The translations under genes were made by a program, and so were the position numbers. A stretch of 64,000 nt of DNA from assembly GCF_003363755.1 (NCBI RefSeq), contig NZ_CP031396.1, positions 1,860,001 through 1,924,000 on the forward strand. Direction: 5' to 3'. The stretch's first letter is position 1; every line of letters starts with the position of its first letter. This document shows, one piece after another, positions 35,343 through 45,527 of the stretch. Origin of the DNA: Pseudomonas protegens (GTDB lineage Bacteria; Pseudomonadota; Gammaproteobacteria; Pseudomonadales; Pseudomonadaceae). Under the pieces are notes generated by a model. The model ran no database searches, was not told the origin of the DNA, and saw only the letters and a list, made by a program, of their open reading frames with translations.

Positions 35343-35571
35343 TTTCTGGTTCCTTGCGGGTTGAGAGAGTTGAGTCAACTGCTGGGTTAACTGCTGGATT
35401 AACCTTTGCACCCGCCATGCCAGACTTTGAATTTATATTTTTTACTTAATTTTCAATAAGTTATCTTTTAACTAAAAATCTGTATCCGCGTTATTTGCAT
35501 GATCTGTCATTTGGCCTGCATGCAGAATGCCTGTATTTTCCATGGCGTTCGAATCACACGAAAGTTGCGCC

Positions 35572-35808
35572 ATGACCCCCGAGACACTTGAACTGCTGAT
35601 CACCCGGGAAATGCCCTTCGGCAAGTACAAGGGCCGTATCCTGGCCGACCTGCCCGGCCCCTACCTGAATTGGTTCGCCCGTGAGGGCTTTCCCAAGGGT
35701 GAGCTCGGCGGCCTGCTGGCCCTGATGCAGGAGATCGATCACAACGGCCTGTCCGACCTGCTGGACCCGCTGCGCGCCAAACACGGCAAACCCAAGCCCC
35801 GTCACTGA
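35572..35808 (+). CDS. DUF3820 family protein
   Basis: This 78-residue protein carries the DUF3820 core MPFGKYKGRILADLPGPYLNWFAREGFPKGELGGLL. Families of this type resemble exonuclease-associated small domains and some members were called putative quorum-sensing-regulated virulence factors, but the function is unknown. ATG 35572 starts just before the conserved region; the upstream extension is not conserved-looking. It is 13 bp before the class V aminotransferase and is probably co-transcribed. Confidence 0.85.
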   Translation: MTPETLELLITREMPFGKYKGRILADLPGPYLNWFAREGFPKGELGGLLALMQEIDHNGLSDLLDPLRAKHGKPKPRH

Positions 35809-35821
35809 AAAAGAGCCCACC

Positions 35822-37012
35822 ATGCCAAGGACTGCAGCAACCCTTGCCCAGGACGAAGACCATTGGCGTGCAATCGCCCGGCAGTTCGACATCGAACCTG
35901 GGCCGATCAATCTGGAGAACGGCTATTTCGGGCGCATGACGCGCAAGGTGGCCGAGGAGTACCAACACAATATCCAGTGGGTGAACCGCAGCAACTCGGT
36001 GCATGTGCGCCAGCGCTTCGAACAGATCGAGGCCCTGCAGATCCGTGGCCAGCTGGCAGCACTGCTGGAGGCCCCGGAGAATGCCGTGGCCCTGACTCGC
36101 TGTGCTTCCGACGCCCTGCAATCCTTGATCCGCAACTACAACCGCCTGCAACCCGGCGACCAGGTGCTGCTCAGCGACCTGGAGTACGACACGGTGAAAA
36201 GCGCGATGCGCTGGCTGGCCCGTCACCGGGGTGTGGAGGTGATAGAAATCGAGCACCAGCACCCTGCCAGTTTTGACAGCCTGCTCGACACCTATACAAG
36301 CGCGTTCGAGCGTTACCCGCGACTCAAGCTGATGCCGCTGACCTACGTCACCCATCGCAGCGGACTGGTCATGCCAGTCCAGGCCATTGCCGCCGCCGCC
36401 CGGGAACACCAAGTCGACATCATTCTCGACGGCGCCCACGCCCTGGGCCAGATCGACTTCGACCTGCCCCAGCTGGGGATCGCCTTCGCTGGTTTCAACC
36501 TGCACAAATGGATCGGCGCGCCGCTGAGCCTGGGCTTTATCTATATCCACCCGGAACGCCTGGAGGATATCGACCCGGACATGGGCGAGTTCCACTTCCC
36601 CACCGACGACATCAGGGCCCGAACGCCCTACAGCACACCGAACATCCCGGCGCTGATGACCTTGCCCCTGGTGTTCGAAGAGCATCGAGCCATGGGCGGT
36701 TCGGCGGCCAAGGGCGCACGCCTGAACTACCTGCGCGCGACCTGGACAGAAGCCGTGCGCGAGACGCCAGGGATCGAAATCCTGACCCCGAAAGACCCGC
36801 GCCTGTGCTGCGCCATCAGCGCCCTGCGCTTTACCCGCCACGCCGACCAGCAAGCCCTGGTGGAGCGCCTGCTGCGCGACTACAACCTGTTCGCCGTAAC
36901 CCGTACCGGCGCCGGTTTTGGCCCCTGCATCCGCATCACCCCGGGGCTGGTGACGCCTCTGGAGCACATCCAGTGCTTGATCGGGGCCCTTGGCGAATTG
37001 GCCAACCAGTGA
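35822..37012 (+). CDS. Class V aminotransferase, isopenicillin-N-epimerase-like
   Basis: This 396-residue PLP protein of fold type I has INLENGYFGRMTRKVAEEY near the start, TRCASDALQSLIRNY, the Asp-His pair ILDGAHALGQ and the PLP lysine in GFNLHKWIGAP. This branch (CefD/EgtE-like) includes epimerases, lyases and C-S lyases, so the reaction cannot be fixed from sequence. It follows DUF3820 by 13 bp. No antibiotic or ergothioneine genes are nearby. Confidence 0.83.
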   Translation: MPRTAATLAQDEDHWRAIARQFDIEPGPINLENGYFGRMTRKVAEEYQHNIQWVNRSNSVHVRQRFEQIEALQIRGQLAALLEAPENAVALTRCASDALQSLIRNYNRLQPGDQVLLSDLEYDTVKSAMRWLARHRGVEVIEIEHQHPASFDSLLDTYTSAFERYPRLKLMPLTYVTHRSGLVMPVQAIAAAAREHQVDIILDGAHALGQIDFDLPQLGIAFAGFNLHKWIGAPLSLGFIYIHPERLEDIDPDMGEFHFPTDDIRARTPYSTPNIPALMTLPLVFEEHRAMGGSAAKGARLNYLRATWTEAVRETPGIEILTPKDPRLCCAISALRFTRHADQQALVERLLRDYNLFAVTRTGAGFGPCIRITPGLVTPLEHIQCLIGALGELANQ

Positions 37013-37126
37013 CGCCTCCCTCTCTTCAAGCGAGGGGCGAGGCTTTTTCTCCGGGCAAAAAAAAACGGTGCACCGACCAAGCGCACCGTAAAGCCGTAGA
37101 ACACACCAACGAATCAGGTAAAAATT

Positions 37127-37792
37127 TCAGTCCAGCAGAGACAGGGCCTCGGCTGTGCACTCTTGAATCCGCGCCCAGTCGCCGTTCTTGATCCACTCGG
37201 GATCGAGCATCCAGCTACCGCCCACGCACATCACATTCTTCAACGCCATGTAGCTCTTGATATTGGCCGGGCCAACGCCGCCAGTCGGGCAGAATTTCAC
37301 CTCACCGAACGGACCGCCCAGGGCCTTGATCGCCGCCACACCACCGCTGACTTCAGCCGGGAACAGCTTGAAGCGACGATAACCCAGGGCATAACCCTCC
37401 ATGATCCCGGAAGCATTGCTGATCCCCGGCAACAGCGGGATCGGACTGGCGACACTGGCCTGCAACAGGTCACGGGTGATACCCGGGGTGACGATGAACT
37501 GCGAGCCTGCCGCTTGCGCCGCGGTGAGCATGTGCGGATCAAGCACGGTGCCGGCACCGGTCACCAGTTCCGGGCGCTGTTCGCGCAGGATCTGGATGGC
37601 CTTGAGGCCGAACTGCGAACGCAGGGTCACTTCCAGGGCCGTCAGGCCACCTGCCGCCAGGGCGTCTGCCAGTGGCAGCACATCCTGCTCACGGGCGATG
37701 GTGATCACCGGCAGAATCCGCGCCTTGGCACAGAGGCTGTCGATCAGGGCAACTTTGTCCGCCATGGAAACGGTCGGGGGTAGGTTTGTCAT
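37127..37792 (-). CDS. eda: KDPG aldolase (Eda)
   Basis: This 221-residue class I aldolase splits 2-keto-3-deoxy-6-phosphogluconate into pyruvate and glyceraldehyde 3-phosphate. Seen: ILPVITIAREQDVLPLADALAAGGLTALEVTLRS with the catalytic Glu, GAGTVLD, FIVTPG, the Schiff-base Lys in RFKLFPAE, and FCPTGGV. Start ATG 37792 has AAGGA nine bases upstream; an alternative ATG at 37813 overlaps the pgl stop as ATGA and would add seven residues. It is the last gene of zwf-pgl-eda. Confidence 0.96.
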   Translation of the reverse strand: MTNLPPTVSMADKVALIDSLCAKARILPVITIAREQDVLPLADALAAGGLTALEVTLRSQFGLKAIQILREQRPELVTGAGTVLDPHMLTAAQAAGSQFIVTPGITRDLLQASVASPIPLLPGISNASGIMEGYALGYRRFKLFPAEVSGGVAAIKALGGPFGEVKFCPTGGVGPANIKSYMALKNVMCVGGSWMLDPEWIKNGDWARIQECTAEALSLLD

Positions 37793-37809
37793 AGCGGCTG
37801 ATCCTTGGC

Positions 37810-38523
37810 TCATGGGCACCAGTAAATCTCTAACGGGGTTTGCAGGAAGGCGCGAATCGGCATTTCGGCAACAGCGTCACCGGCCAGTGCGGCACTCAGG
37901 GTGGTCAGCTTGGACTGACCGGAAATCGACAACAGCTGATGGCGGGCCGAGGCCAGCAAGGCCCGGCTCATGCTCAGGCGCTGATGGGGCACGGCGGGCG
38001 CCAGCATTGGCCAGCAGCGACGGCTGCCATCGACCCGAAGCGCCTCGGCCAGGTTAGGGCTGTTGGGGAACAGCGAGGCGGTATGACCGTCATCACCCAT
38101 GCCCAGCACCAGCACATCAATTCCCGGCAACTCGGACAACAGACGATCGGCCTGCTGGGCCGCTTCTTCCAGGTTGGCCGCCGCGCTATAGAGGCTGAGG
38201 AAGCTGGCCTTGGCCACCGGCCCCTGGAGCAGATAGCGCTTGAGCAGGCCGGCATTGCTGTCGGCATGCTCCACCGGCACCCAACGCTCGTCCGCCAGGG
38301 TGATCAGCACCTTGGACCAATCCAGCTCCTGCTTTACCAGGGCCTGGAAAAACGCCACCGGGCTACGGCCACCGGACACCACCAGGGTCGCGTTGCCGCG
38401 GGCGGCAATGGCCTCGCGCAGCAGCTCGGCCACTCTCAGTGCCTGGCCTTCAGCCAACAAGGTAGGACTGCGGAATTCGTGGGCTGCTAGCCCCGCCGGC
38501 AGTTGCAAATCAGATATCGCCAT
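37810..38523 (-). CDS. pgl: 6-phosphogluconolactonase
   Basis: This 237-residue enzyme hydrolyses 6-phosphogluconolactone between Zwf and Edd. It has [37 protein letters not shown] and [17 protein letters not shown], which mark the NagB/Pgl fold and the Pgl active site. It overlaps zwf by 14 bp and is followed by eda after 17 bp. The end of the gene overlaps the alternative eda start. Confidence 0.95.
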   Translation of the reverse strand: MAISDLQLPAGLAAHEFRSPTLLAEGQALRVAELLREAIAARGNATLVVSGGRSPVAFFQALVKQELDWSKVLITLADERWVPVEHADSNAGLLKRYLLQGPVAKASFLSLYSAAANLEEAAQQADRLLSELPGIDVLVLGMGDDGHTASLFPNSPNLAEALRVDGSRRCWPMLAPAVPHQRLSMSRALLASARHQLLSISGQSKLTTLSAALAGDAVAEMPIRAFLQTPLEIYWCP

Positions 38524-39979
38524 ACCAAGACCTCCCGTCCCGCGTGATCAGTGCAATGGAGCTCATCGGCCCCCAGGACCCGGCCGCATACGGCTTGGGC
38601 GCATCACCGGATTTTTTCCACCCGGCGATCAACTGGTCACACCACTTCCACGCGGCTTCGATTTCATCTTTGCGGACAAACAGGTTCTGATTGCCGCGCA
38701 TCACTTCCAGCAACAACCGCTCGTAGGCATCGGGAATCCGTGCACTGCGATAGGTATCGGAAAAATTCAGCTGCAACGGACCGCTGCGCAGCTGCATGCC
38801 CTTGTCCAGGCCTTGTTCCTTGGTCATCACCCGCAACGAGATGCCTTCATCCGGCTGCAGGCGAATGATCAGCTTGTTGCTGATCTGCAGGCGCTGCTCG
38901 GGGGCAAAGATATAGTGCGATGGCTCTTTGAAGTGGATGACGATCTGCGACAGTTTTTGCGGCATGCGCTTGCCGGTACGCAGGTAGAACGGCACCCCGG
39001 CCCAACGCCAGTTGCGGATATCGGCACGCAGGGCGACGAAGGTTTCGGTGTCGCTCTGGGTGTTGGAGTTTTCTTCCTCCAGGTAACCCGGCACCGATTG
39101 GCCCTCGCTGTGACCGGCAATGTACTGGCCACGCACCACCTGGGTGGTCAGGCCTTCCGGGCTGATGGGCGCCAGGGCCTTGAGCACCTTGACCTTCTCG
39201 TCACGGATGCTGTCGGCGGAGAGGTCGGCCGGTGGGTCCATGGCGATCAGGCACAGCAACTGCAGCAAGTGGTTCTGGATCATGTCCCGCAGTTGGCCGG
39301 CCTTGTCGAAATAGCCCCAGCGGCCTTCGATGCCAACCTTCTCGGCCACGGTGATTTCCACGTGGGAGATGTAGTTCTGGTTCCACTGGGTTTCGAACAG
39401 GCTGTTGGCGAAGCGCAAGGCGATCAGGTTCTGCACCGTCTCCTTGCCCAGGTAATGGTCGATCCGGTAGATGCGGTTTTCCGGGAAGAACTGGGCCACC
39501 GCGTCGTTGACCTTGCGCGACGATTCCAGGTCCGAGCCAATGGGTTTTTCCAGGACCACGCGAGTGTGCTGGTTGAGTCCGACCCGGGACAGGTTCTCGC
39601 AAATCGCGCCATACACCGCCGCCGGTGTGGCGAAGTAGGCGATCAAGCGTTGTTCGCCGCCGGCGCGCTCAGCCAGGGCCACATAGTCCTCGGCCTTGAG
39701 GAAGTCCACATGCAGGTAGCTCAGGCGAGCGAGAAAAGTCTGCAGGACCTCAGTGTCGATGTCCTTGTCGCCGACGTACTTGCGCAGCTCGGTTTCGATA
39801 TTCGCCAGGTGCTCTTGCTCGCTGCCCGGCTCACGAGCCAGGGCCAGAATCCGCGTGTCTTCATGCAACAGACCGGCGGCATCGAGTTGGTACAAGGCAG
39901 GAAACAGCTTACGCAGCGCCAGATCGCCCAGCGCGCCGAACAAGGCAAAAGTGCAGGGTTCAACCGTTATCGAAGGCAT
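38510..39979 (-). CDS. zwf: Glucose-6-phosphate 1-dehydrogenase
   Basis: This 489-residue dehydrogenase oxidises glucose 6-phosphate to the lactone, entering the Entner-Doudoroff route. Motifs: [17 protein letters not shown] (dinucleotide fold), the catalytic [13 protein letters not shown], and [11 protein letters not shown]. First gene of zwf-pgl-eda, divergent from hexR. An AAGAACAA motif lies 6-13 bases before the ATG and a degenerate HexR site further up. Confidence 0.97.
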   Translation of the reverse strand: MPSITVEPCTFALFGALGDLALRKLFPALYQLDAAGLLHEDTRILALAREPGSEQEHLANIETELRKYVGDKDIDTEVLQTFLARLSYLHVDFLKAEDYVALAERAGGEQRLIAYFATPAAVYGAICENLSRVGLNQHTRVVLEKPIGSDLESSRKVNDAVAQFFPENRIYRIDHYLGKETVQNLIALRFANSLFETQWNQNYISHVEITVAEKVGIEGRWGYFDKAGQLRDMIQNHLLQLLCLIAMDPPADLSADSIRDEKVKVLKALAPISPEGLTTQVVRGQYIAGHSEGQSVPGYLEEENSNTQSDTETFVALRADIRNWRWAGVPFYLRTGKRMPQKLSQIVIHFKEPSHYIFAPEQRLQISNKLIIRLQPDEGISLRVMTKEQGLDKGMQLRSGPLQLNFSDTYRSARIPDAYERLLLEVMRGNQNLFVRKDEIEAAWKWCDQLIAGWKKSGDAPKPYAAGSWGPMSSIALITRDGRSWYGDI

Positions 39980-39984
39980 GATGT

Positions 39985-39992
39985 TTGTTCTT
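39985..39992 (-). promoter_or_regulatory. A-rich Crc/Hfq-type motif before zwf
   Basis: The coding strand reads AAGAACAA within 13 bases of the zwf ATG, in place of a normal Shine-Dalgarno. It fits AAnAAnAA. Pattern-based prediction. Confidence 0.4.
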
Positions 39993-40046
39993 TTATCAAG
40001 TTAAGCTACAAATACCTTTTTTCAAGGCATCACTCAAGGAAAAATG

Positions 40047-40061
40047 TAGTAATAAACACAA
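40047..40061. promoter_or_regulatory. Degenerate HexR site upstream of zwf
   Basis: TAGT-N7-ACAA, one mismatch from the TTGT-N7-ACAA HexR operator. It lies in the AT-rich hexR-zwf intergenic region, 68 bp before the zwf ATG. Confidence 0.5.
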
Positions 40062-40195
40062 CATTTTTACAAAATACAGATTCCAGGTGGTGGTCGATCC
40101 AGGCCATCAGTAGGATAGGCCACCTCTCAACTTCGCATTGCGGGCGCTCTAGCGGCTCTGCCGCTGCGCCTGTCTAGCCGATCTAGGAAACCTGA

Positions 40196-41065
40196 ATGGA
40201 CCGAGTGCGAAATCTTCTGGAGCAGATCCAGAACCGCCTTGAAGAACTGAACAAGGCGGAACGTAAAGTCGCCGAAGTCATCCTGCTCAACCCACAGCAG
40301 GCGACTCGCTTCAGCATCGCTGCGCTGGCCCAGGCCGCTTCGGTCAGCGAACCGACGGTCAATCGCTTCTGCCGCTCGTTCGGTGTCAGCGGCTACCCGG
40401 AACTCAAGCTGCAACTGGCCCAGAGCCTGGCCAGCGGCGCCGCCTACGTCAGCCGCGCCGTAGAGGCCGACGACAACCCCGAGGCCTACACACAAAAGAT
40501 CTTCGGCAGCGCCATCGCCTCCCTGGACAGTGCCTGCCAGGCCCTGGACCCGAACCTGATCAGCAAGGCCGTTGACCTGTTGATTCAGGCTCGGCAGATC
40601 CACTTCTTCGGCCTCGGTGCCTCGGCCCCGGTGGCCATGGATGCACTGCACAAGTTTTTCCGCTTCAACCTGGCAGTGACGGCCCATGCCGATGTACTGA
40701 TGCAGCGCATGATCGCCTCGGTGGCCCACACCGGCGAATTGTTCGTGATCATTTCCTACACCGGCCGGACCCGCGAACTGGTGGAAGTGGCGCGCATTGC
40801 CCGAGAAAACGGCGCTTCGGTGCTGGGGCTGACCGCAGAGAACTCGCCCCTGGCCAAGGCCAGTACCTTGAGCCTGAACATCCCTCTGCCCGAAGACACC
40901 GACATCTACATGCCGATGACCTCGCGGATCATCCAGCTCACCGTGCTCGACGTGCTGGCCACCGGTATGACCCTGCGCCGTGGCGTGGACTTCCAGCCGC
41001 ACCTGCGCAAGATCAAGGAAAGCCTCAACGCCAGCCGCTATCCGGTGGGCGACGAGTTCAACTGA
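40196..41065 (+). CDS. hexR: HexR, RpiR-family repressor of glucose genes
   Basis: This 289-residue regulator has an N-terminal RpiR-type HTH ([55 protein letters not shown]) and a C-terminal SIS sugar-phosphate domain ([30 protein letters not shown]). It starts [24 protein letters not shown], as in other HexR. In Pseudomonas it represses zwf, edd and gap and is released by KDPG. Divergent from zwf. Confidence 0.97.
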   Translation: MDRVRNLLEQIQNRLEELNKAERKVAEVILLNPQQATRFSIAALAQAASVSEPTVNRFCRSFGVSGYPELKLQLAQSLASGAAYVSRAVEADDNPEAYTQKIFGSAIASLDSACQALDPNLISKAVDLLIQARQIHFFGLGASAPVAMDALHKFFRFNLAVTAHADVLMQRMIASVAHTGELFVIISYTGRTRELVEVARIARENGASVLGLTAENSPLAKASTLSLNIPLPEDTDIYMPMTSRIIQLTVLDVLATGMTLRRGVDFQPHLRKIKESLNASRYPVGDEFN

Positions 41066-41069
41066 GGCT

Positions 41070-41085
41070 GGCCGGTTCGCCGGCC
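41070..41085. terminator. Stem-loop with TTCG tetraloop between hexR and the mutarotase gene
   Basis: GGCCGG-TTCG-CCGGCC, an unusually stable small hairpin, followed by TGCCGACTCCTAC resembling a half REP element. No T-run, so termination is uncertain. Confidence 0.5.
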
Positions 41086-41094
41086 TGCCGACTC

Positions 41095-41949
41095 CTACAC
41101 CGCAGCCCGCGCCTGCAAGCTCAGGTGCGCCTGCTCCCCCGGCGCCAGGCACAGGCTGTCGGTGCCGCCGGCAGCCGCTTCGACACAGACAAACCGCGAT
41201 ACCTCATTCCAGCTCACCCCCAGCAAGGGCCGGGTGCCGGGGTGCCAGACCACGGTGTCGGCATCGTCACCAGTATCGATGCACAACTCCCGTTGCCAGG
41301 CGTGGTCCTTGAGCTGCAATTCGCCTTCGTGCTGGAACACCCGCTGGCACCCGCCCTCGACCCGCAACTCGCCCTGCTGCTGACAGACCTGGCGGTTCAA
41401 CTGGTCGTAACCCTGGGCGCCATCAAGCCCGGACAGCGCTACCTCGCCGACGTCGCCAATACGCCAGTAGGCGTGCAAAGCCTGGCTCAACTGACAAGGT
41501 TCACTGTCCTGGTGCTCGGTGCTCAGGCGCAAATCCATGCTTTGCCCCAGGTGCGCATGCAGGTCGACCTTCCAGTCGCACAACTGCAATTGCCAGTGCA
41601 GGCGCACGCCGTCCTCGTCGCTGCTGCTGTCCAGCAGTTTCCAGTCCAGCAGCCGCGCCCAACCGTGGGACGGCCAGGCATTTTCACTGGGATGGCGACC
41701 GTACCAGGGCCAGCACACCGGCACCCCGCCGCGGATCGCCCCCACTTGCGGCCACTTCGAGGCACACCACAGCCAGGGCTTCTGCCCGGCCGGCTGAAAG
41801 TGCAGCAGTTGAGCGCCCTGGCGACTGAACACCGCCTGACACAGCGGGTGATCGATCACCAGCACATCGCGCATCTGATAGCGCTCCCAGGCGAACACCG
41901 GGCGTTCGCGCAGGGATTTGAAAAAGCGTTGTAGCGGATGCTCATGCAT
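41095..41949 (-). CDS. D-hexose-6-phosphate mutarotase (YeaD-like)
   Basis: This 284-residue aldose-1-epimerase-fold protein has GAIRGGVPVCWPWYGRHP, GWARLLDWKLL and SQALHAYWRIGDV, as in YeaD. It interconverts the anomers of glucose 6-phosphate, which helps supply beta-G6P to Zwf. It is downstream of oprB but a strong terminator lies between, so it may rely on readthrough or an unseen promoter. It converges with hexR. Confidence 0.9.
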   Translation of the reverse strand: MHEHPLQRFFKSLRERPVFAWERYQMRDVLVIDHPLCQAVFSRQGAQLLHFQPAGQKPWLWCASKWPQVGAIRGGVPVCWPWYGRHPSENAWPSHGWARLLDWKLLDSSSDEDGVRLHWQLQLCDWKVDLHAHLGQSMDLRLSTEHQDSEPCQLSQALHAYWRIGDVGEVALSGLDGAQGYDQLNRQVCQQQGELRVEGGCQRVFQHEGELQLKDHAWQRELCIDTGDDADTVVWHPGTRPLLGVSWNEVSRFVCVEAAAGGTDSLCLAPGEQAHLSLQARAAV

Positions 41950-42011
41950 GGGCCGCGGTCCTGAAATTCACTGCTGTCTCGATACTCATCAGGGGGACTT
42001 GCAATCCCCAC

Positions 42012-42041
42012 AAAAAAAAGCGGACGGCCTGGGCCATCCGC
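42012..42041 (-). terminator. Terminator of the gts-oprB operon
   Basis: Stem GCGGATGGCC/GGCCGTCCGC (42020-42041, one mismatch) followed on the minus strand by eight T residues. Confidence 0.88.
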
Positions 42042-42079
42042 AAAATGCGCACATGGAGGAGGAGCTTATCGCAACAGCT

Positions 42080-43429
42080 CTAGAACACCGACTGAATTTT
42101 CAGACCGGCCACCAACGCGTTATCCACTTCATCCACACCGCCCGGATGGGTGATGTATTGCAGGTTGGGGCGTACGGTCAGCCAGTTGGTGACGTGGAAA
42201 CCGTAGTTGATCTCGTAGTTGTATTCCGTGTCGCGCAGCGGCATGTACAGCGGGTTGTCGTAGTTGCTGATGCCGTTATCCTCATTGATCAGCTGGGCGT
42301 TCTTGCGCACATCGTCGTTGACGTGGATCCGCGCAAAACCGATGCCCACGTCATCTTTCGGACGCGCATCGAACGGCCCCTTGTACACGAACATCAGCGA
42401 CTGGTAGTTGTCGACGACGTTGGTGTCCTTGTCATGGAAGGTGGCGTTGGCGGCGATGTTCAAGCCACGGGAAGCGTCACCGTTGTGGGTGGTGAGTTGC
42501 TGCTGCCCGACGAACCAGTAGCCGTGCTTGCTGTTGTGCACGCGATAGGCGTCGCCTGTGTCCGCGGCGTCCTGGCCGTTGGCGTCCTTGCGCACATCAT
42601 TGGCGTCGGCCGTGCTCTTGTAGTAACCCACGCGGTACTCACCCGGCAGGCTATTGAACTTGGGCGACCAGACCAGTTCCACCGGCAATACCGTGCCCTT
42701 GGTGCCGCTGCCGCTGAGCTTGAAGCCGTTGCCGTGCTCCAGCTGCGACGGGTTCTGGTTGTAAGCGCCGATCTGCGCATACAGCTCGGGGGTGATGTGG
42801 TATTTGACCCGCAGCGCCGCCTGGCTGACCGGCCAGTTGTACCAGATGCCGGTGGCCCAGTTGCCCACCTGGGAGCCGCAGAAGGCCAGGTTCTGGAACT
42901 CGCAGGGGAAGGTGTTGAAGTCTTCGCCTTCGCCGAAGTAACCGGCCTTGACGTCCAGCTTGCCGTCGAGGAACTGGTGCTGAATCCACAGCTGAGTCAG
43001 ACGCACCATATGGCCACGACCGTACACCTCCTGGGAAGAACTCAAGGTACCGGCACGCGGGTCGCCGATACGATCGTTGGAAATGTTCTGGCCGTTACGG
43101 TTGGTCAGCTGGATCTTGGCCTGGGTATTGTCCCAGCCCAGCAGCTTCTGCAGATCGAAGGCCACGCCGAGACCGAACTGATCGCTGTAGCGCCCGGTCT
43201 TGTCGTCGTTGTAGCCGCCATGCAGGTTGGCGCCCATTTCACCGACGTAGTCGGCCTTGATGTCGATCCCCTGCTCGATCAGCTTGGTACGCTCACCACC
43301 CCAGTCGCCGGTCATCCACTTGGAGTCGGCGCTGAACGCCTCGTCCGCCATGACATTGGCGGACAGGACCAATGCCGCAGCCGCTGACAACTGGCAAAGC
43401 AGCCGGGTATTGCTGTGTTGCTTTTTCAT
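42080..43429 (-). CDS. oprB: Carbohydrate-selective outer-membrane porin OprB
   Basis: This 449-residue protein has an N-terminal signal peptide (KKQHSN... to about residue 28, AxA-like site before DEAFSAD) and OprB-family beta-barrel features: SKWMTGDWGGERTKLIEQGIDIKADYVGEMGANL, many aromatic strand ends, and a C-terminal strand ending LVAGLKIQSVF (terminal Phe). It admits glucose across the outer membrane for GtsA. Lies 88 bp after gtsD and ends the operon. An AATAACAATAA motif is just before the ribosome-binding site GAGGA. Confidence 0.95.
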   Translation of the reverse strand: MKKQHSNTRLLCQLSAAAALVLSANVMADEAFSADSKWMTGDWGGERTKLIEQGIDIKADYVGEMGANLHGGYNDDKTGRYSDQFGLGVAFDLQKLLGWDNTQAKIQLTNRNGQNISNDRIGDPRAGTLSSSQEVYGRGHMVRLTQLWIQHQFLDGKLDVKAGYFGEGEDFNTFPCEFQNLAFCGSQVGNWATGIWYNWPVSQAALRVKYHITPELYAQIGAYNQNPSQLEHGNGFKLSGSGTKGTVLPVELVWSPKFNSLPGEYRVGYYKSTADANDVRKDANGQDAADTGDAYRVHNSKHGYWFVGQQQLTTHNGDASRGLNIAANATFHDKDTNVVDNYQSLMFVYKGPFDARPKDDVGIGFARIHVNDDVRKNAQLINEDNGISNYDNPLYMPLRDTEYNYEINYGFHVTNWLTVRPNLQYITHPGGVDEVDNALVAGLKIQSVF

Positions 43430-43445
43430 CCCTACATCCTCGTCT

Positions 43446-43456
43446 TTATTGTTATT
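43446..43456 (-). promoter_or_regulatory. A-rich Crc/Hfq-type motif before oprB
   Basis: The coding strand reads AATAACAATAA about 17-27 bases before the oprB ATG; it fits AAnAAnAAnAA. Pattern-based prediction. Confidence 0.5.
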
Positions 43457-43517
43457 AACGATTTATCCAACGCGGTTTACAGCGGGTGCGACGGATGACA
43501 GGCCATCCGCCACGGAT

Positions 43518-44678
43518 TCAACGCCCCTTGAACTGCGCCACGTTGCCGCTACGGGGCTCGGACACAGGCGCGCCGGCCGCTCCCAGGCGCTCGCCACTCT
43601 GGGCATCGAACAGCAGCACTCGGGCCGGATCGAACTGCAGGGTCAGGGTTTCTCCTGCCTCGGGCGCCTGATCCGGAGCCAGGCGGCAGCAGACCTTGGT
43701 GCCATTGAGGGTGACGAACACCAGGGTGTCGGGACCGGTGGGCTCGACCACCTGGACCTCGGCGCGCAAGGTCGGCAAGCCGTTGGCTTCGGTGGCGGCC
43801 AGGGCAATCTGCTCCGGACGAATGCCGAGGATCACCTCGCGGTCTTCGAGCCCCGTGTCCTGCATGCCCAGAGGCAGCTCGCAACGGGCCTGGCCACTGT
43901 CCAGTAGCGCCAGCAGGCGGCCGTCCTTGCGTTGCAGGCGCAGGGGGATGAAGTTCATCGGCGGCGATCCGATGAAGCTCGCCACGAACAGGTTGGCCGG
44001 GTCGTTGTAGATCTGCTTCGGGGTGCCGAACTGCTGGATGATCCCGTCCTTCATCACCGCCACTTTGTCGCCCAGGGTCATGGCTTCGATCTGGTCGTGG
44101 GTGACATAGACCGTGGTGGTCTTGAGGCGCTGGTGCATCAGTTTCATTTCGGTGCGCATCTCGACCCGCAGCTTGGCGTCGAGGTTGGACAGCGGTTCGT
44201 CGAACAGGTAGATCTTCGGTCGCCGCGCCAACGCCCGGCCCATGGCCACCCGCTGCTGCTGGCCACCGGAGAGCTGGCCCGGCTTGCGGGTCAGCAGGTG
44301 CTCGATCTGCAGCAACTTGGCCACCCGCGCCACTTCCGCGTCGATCTCGGCAGTGGGCATCTTGCGGATCTTCAGGCCGAAGGCGATGTTGTCGCGCACG
44401 CTCATGGTCGGGTACAGCGCGTAGGACTGAAACACCATGGCGATGTCACGATCCTTGGGGCTCATGCCGCTGATGTCGGCGTCGTCCACCAGGATCGCCC
44501 CGCCGCTGATGTTCTCCAGCCCGGCGATGCAGTTCATCAGGGTGGATTTGCCGCAGCCGGACGGGCCGACGAGGATCAGGAACTCACCGTCGTCGATCTT
44601 CAGTTCGATGTTCTTCAGGGTGTCCGGCAGGCCGGCACCGTAGGTCTTGTTGACGTTGCGTAATTCGAGAGTGGCCAT
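43518..44678 (-). CDS. gtsD: Glucose ABC transporter ATP-binding subunit GtsD
   Basis: This 386-residue MalK-type ATPase has Walker [10 protein letters not shown], signature [15 protein letters not shown], Walker [12 protein letters not shown], and a C-terminal regulatory OB domain (after about 235). It powers glucose uptake through GtsB and GtsC. It follows gtsC by 3 bp. Confidence 0.95.
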   Translation of the reverse strand: MATLELRNVNKTYGAGLPDTLKNIELKIDDGEFLILVGPSGCGKSTLMNCIAGLENISGGAILVDDADISGMSPKDRDIAMVFQSYALYPTMSVRDNIAFGLKIRKMPTAEIDAEVARVAKLLQIEHLLTRKPGQLSGGQQQRVAMGRALARRPKIYLFDEPLSNLDAKLRVEMRTEMKLMHQRLKTTTVYVTHDQIEAMTLGDKVAVMKDGIIQQFGTPKQIYNDPANLFVASFIGSPPMNFIPLRLQRKDGRLLALLDSGQARCELPLGMQDTGLEDREVILGIRPEQIALAATEANGLPTLRAEVQVVEPTGPDTLVFVTLNGTKVCCRLAPDQAPEAGETLTLQFDPARVLLFDAQSGERLGAAGAPVSEPRSGNVAQFKGR

Positions 44679-44681
44679 GCT

Positions 44682-45527
44682 TTACCCCTTGACTGCGCCG
44701 GACGTCAGCCCGCGCAGGAAATACTTGCCGGCGAAGATGTAGACCAGCAGTGTCGGCAGCCCGGCGATCATCGCCGCCGCCATATCAACGTTGTATTCCT
44801 TGGCCCCGGTGCTGGTGTTGACCAGGTTGTTCAGGGCCACGGTGATCGGTTGCGCATCGCCGCTGGCAAACACCACGCCGAACAGGAAATCGTTCCAGAT
44901 CTGGGTGAACTGCCAGATCAGGCAGACCATGATGATCGGCACCGACATCGGCAGCAGGATCTTGCCGAAGATGGTGAAGAACCCGGCGCCATCCAAACGC
45001 GCGGCCTTGACCAGGGCATCGGGGATGCTCACGTAGTAGTTGCGGAAAAACAGCGTGGTGAAGGCCAGGCCGTAGACCACGTGCACCAGCACCAGACCGG
45101 TGGTGGTGTTGGCCAGGCCGAACTTGCCAAGGGTGAACGAGGCCGGCAGCAGCACGGTCTGGAACGGCAGGAAGCAGCCGAACAGCAGCAGGCCGAAGAA
45201 CAGCTGGGAGCCGCGAAAGCGCCACATCGACAGCACGTAGCCGTTCATTGCACCGATGAAGGTGGAGATCAGTACCGCCGGCACGGTGATCTTCACCGAG
45301 TTCCAGAAGTAGCCGCCCACAGCGTCCCAGGCTTTGATCCAGCCAATGCCGTCCACCACCTGGGGCCAGCTCAGCAGGTTGCCGGTGCGGATGTCTTCAG
45401 GGGTCTTGAAGCTGGTCAGCAGCATCACCACCAATGGAATCAGATACACCGCCGCCGCCAGCAGCAAGGTGGCGTAGATGGCGATCCGGCTGAAGTTCAG
45501 GGTCGGCTTGGCGAGGGAGTTAGTCAT
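44682..45527 (-). CDS. gtsC: Glucose ABC transporter permease GtsC
   Basis: This 281-residue permease of the MalG type has about six helices and the EAA loop region ALVKAARLDGAGFFTIFGKILLPMSVPIIMVCLIWQF. Partner of GtsB. Overlaps gtsB by 8 bp and precedes gtsD by 3 bp. Confidence 0.94.
   Translation of the reverse strand: MTNSLAKPTLNFSRIAIYATLLLAAAVYLIPLVVMLLTSFKTPEDIRTGNLLSWPQVVDGIGWIKAWDAVGGYFWNSVKITVPAVLISTFIGAMNGYVLSMWRFRGSQLFFGLLLFGCFLPFQTVLLPASFTLGKFGLANTTTGLVLVHVVYGLAFTTLFFRNYYVSIPDALVKAARLDGAGFFTIFGKILLPMSVPIIMVCLIWQFTQIWNDFLFGVVFASGDAQPITVALNNLVNTSTGAKEYNVDMAAAMIAGLPTLLVYIFAGKYFLRGLTSGAVKG

Noticed and set aside
36508..37191. A 227-codon frame overlapping the class V aminotransferase
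   Set aside because: An out-of-frame reading of the aminotransferase, rich in Arg and Pro, without its own start signals.
38240..40177. A 645-codon plus-strand frame opposite pgl and zwf
   Set aside because: Reverse shadow of zwf and pgl, which have full catalytic motifs.
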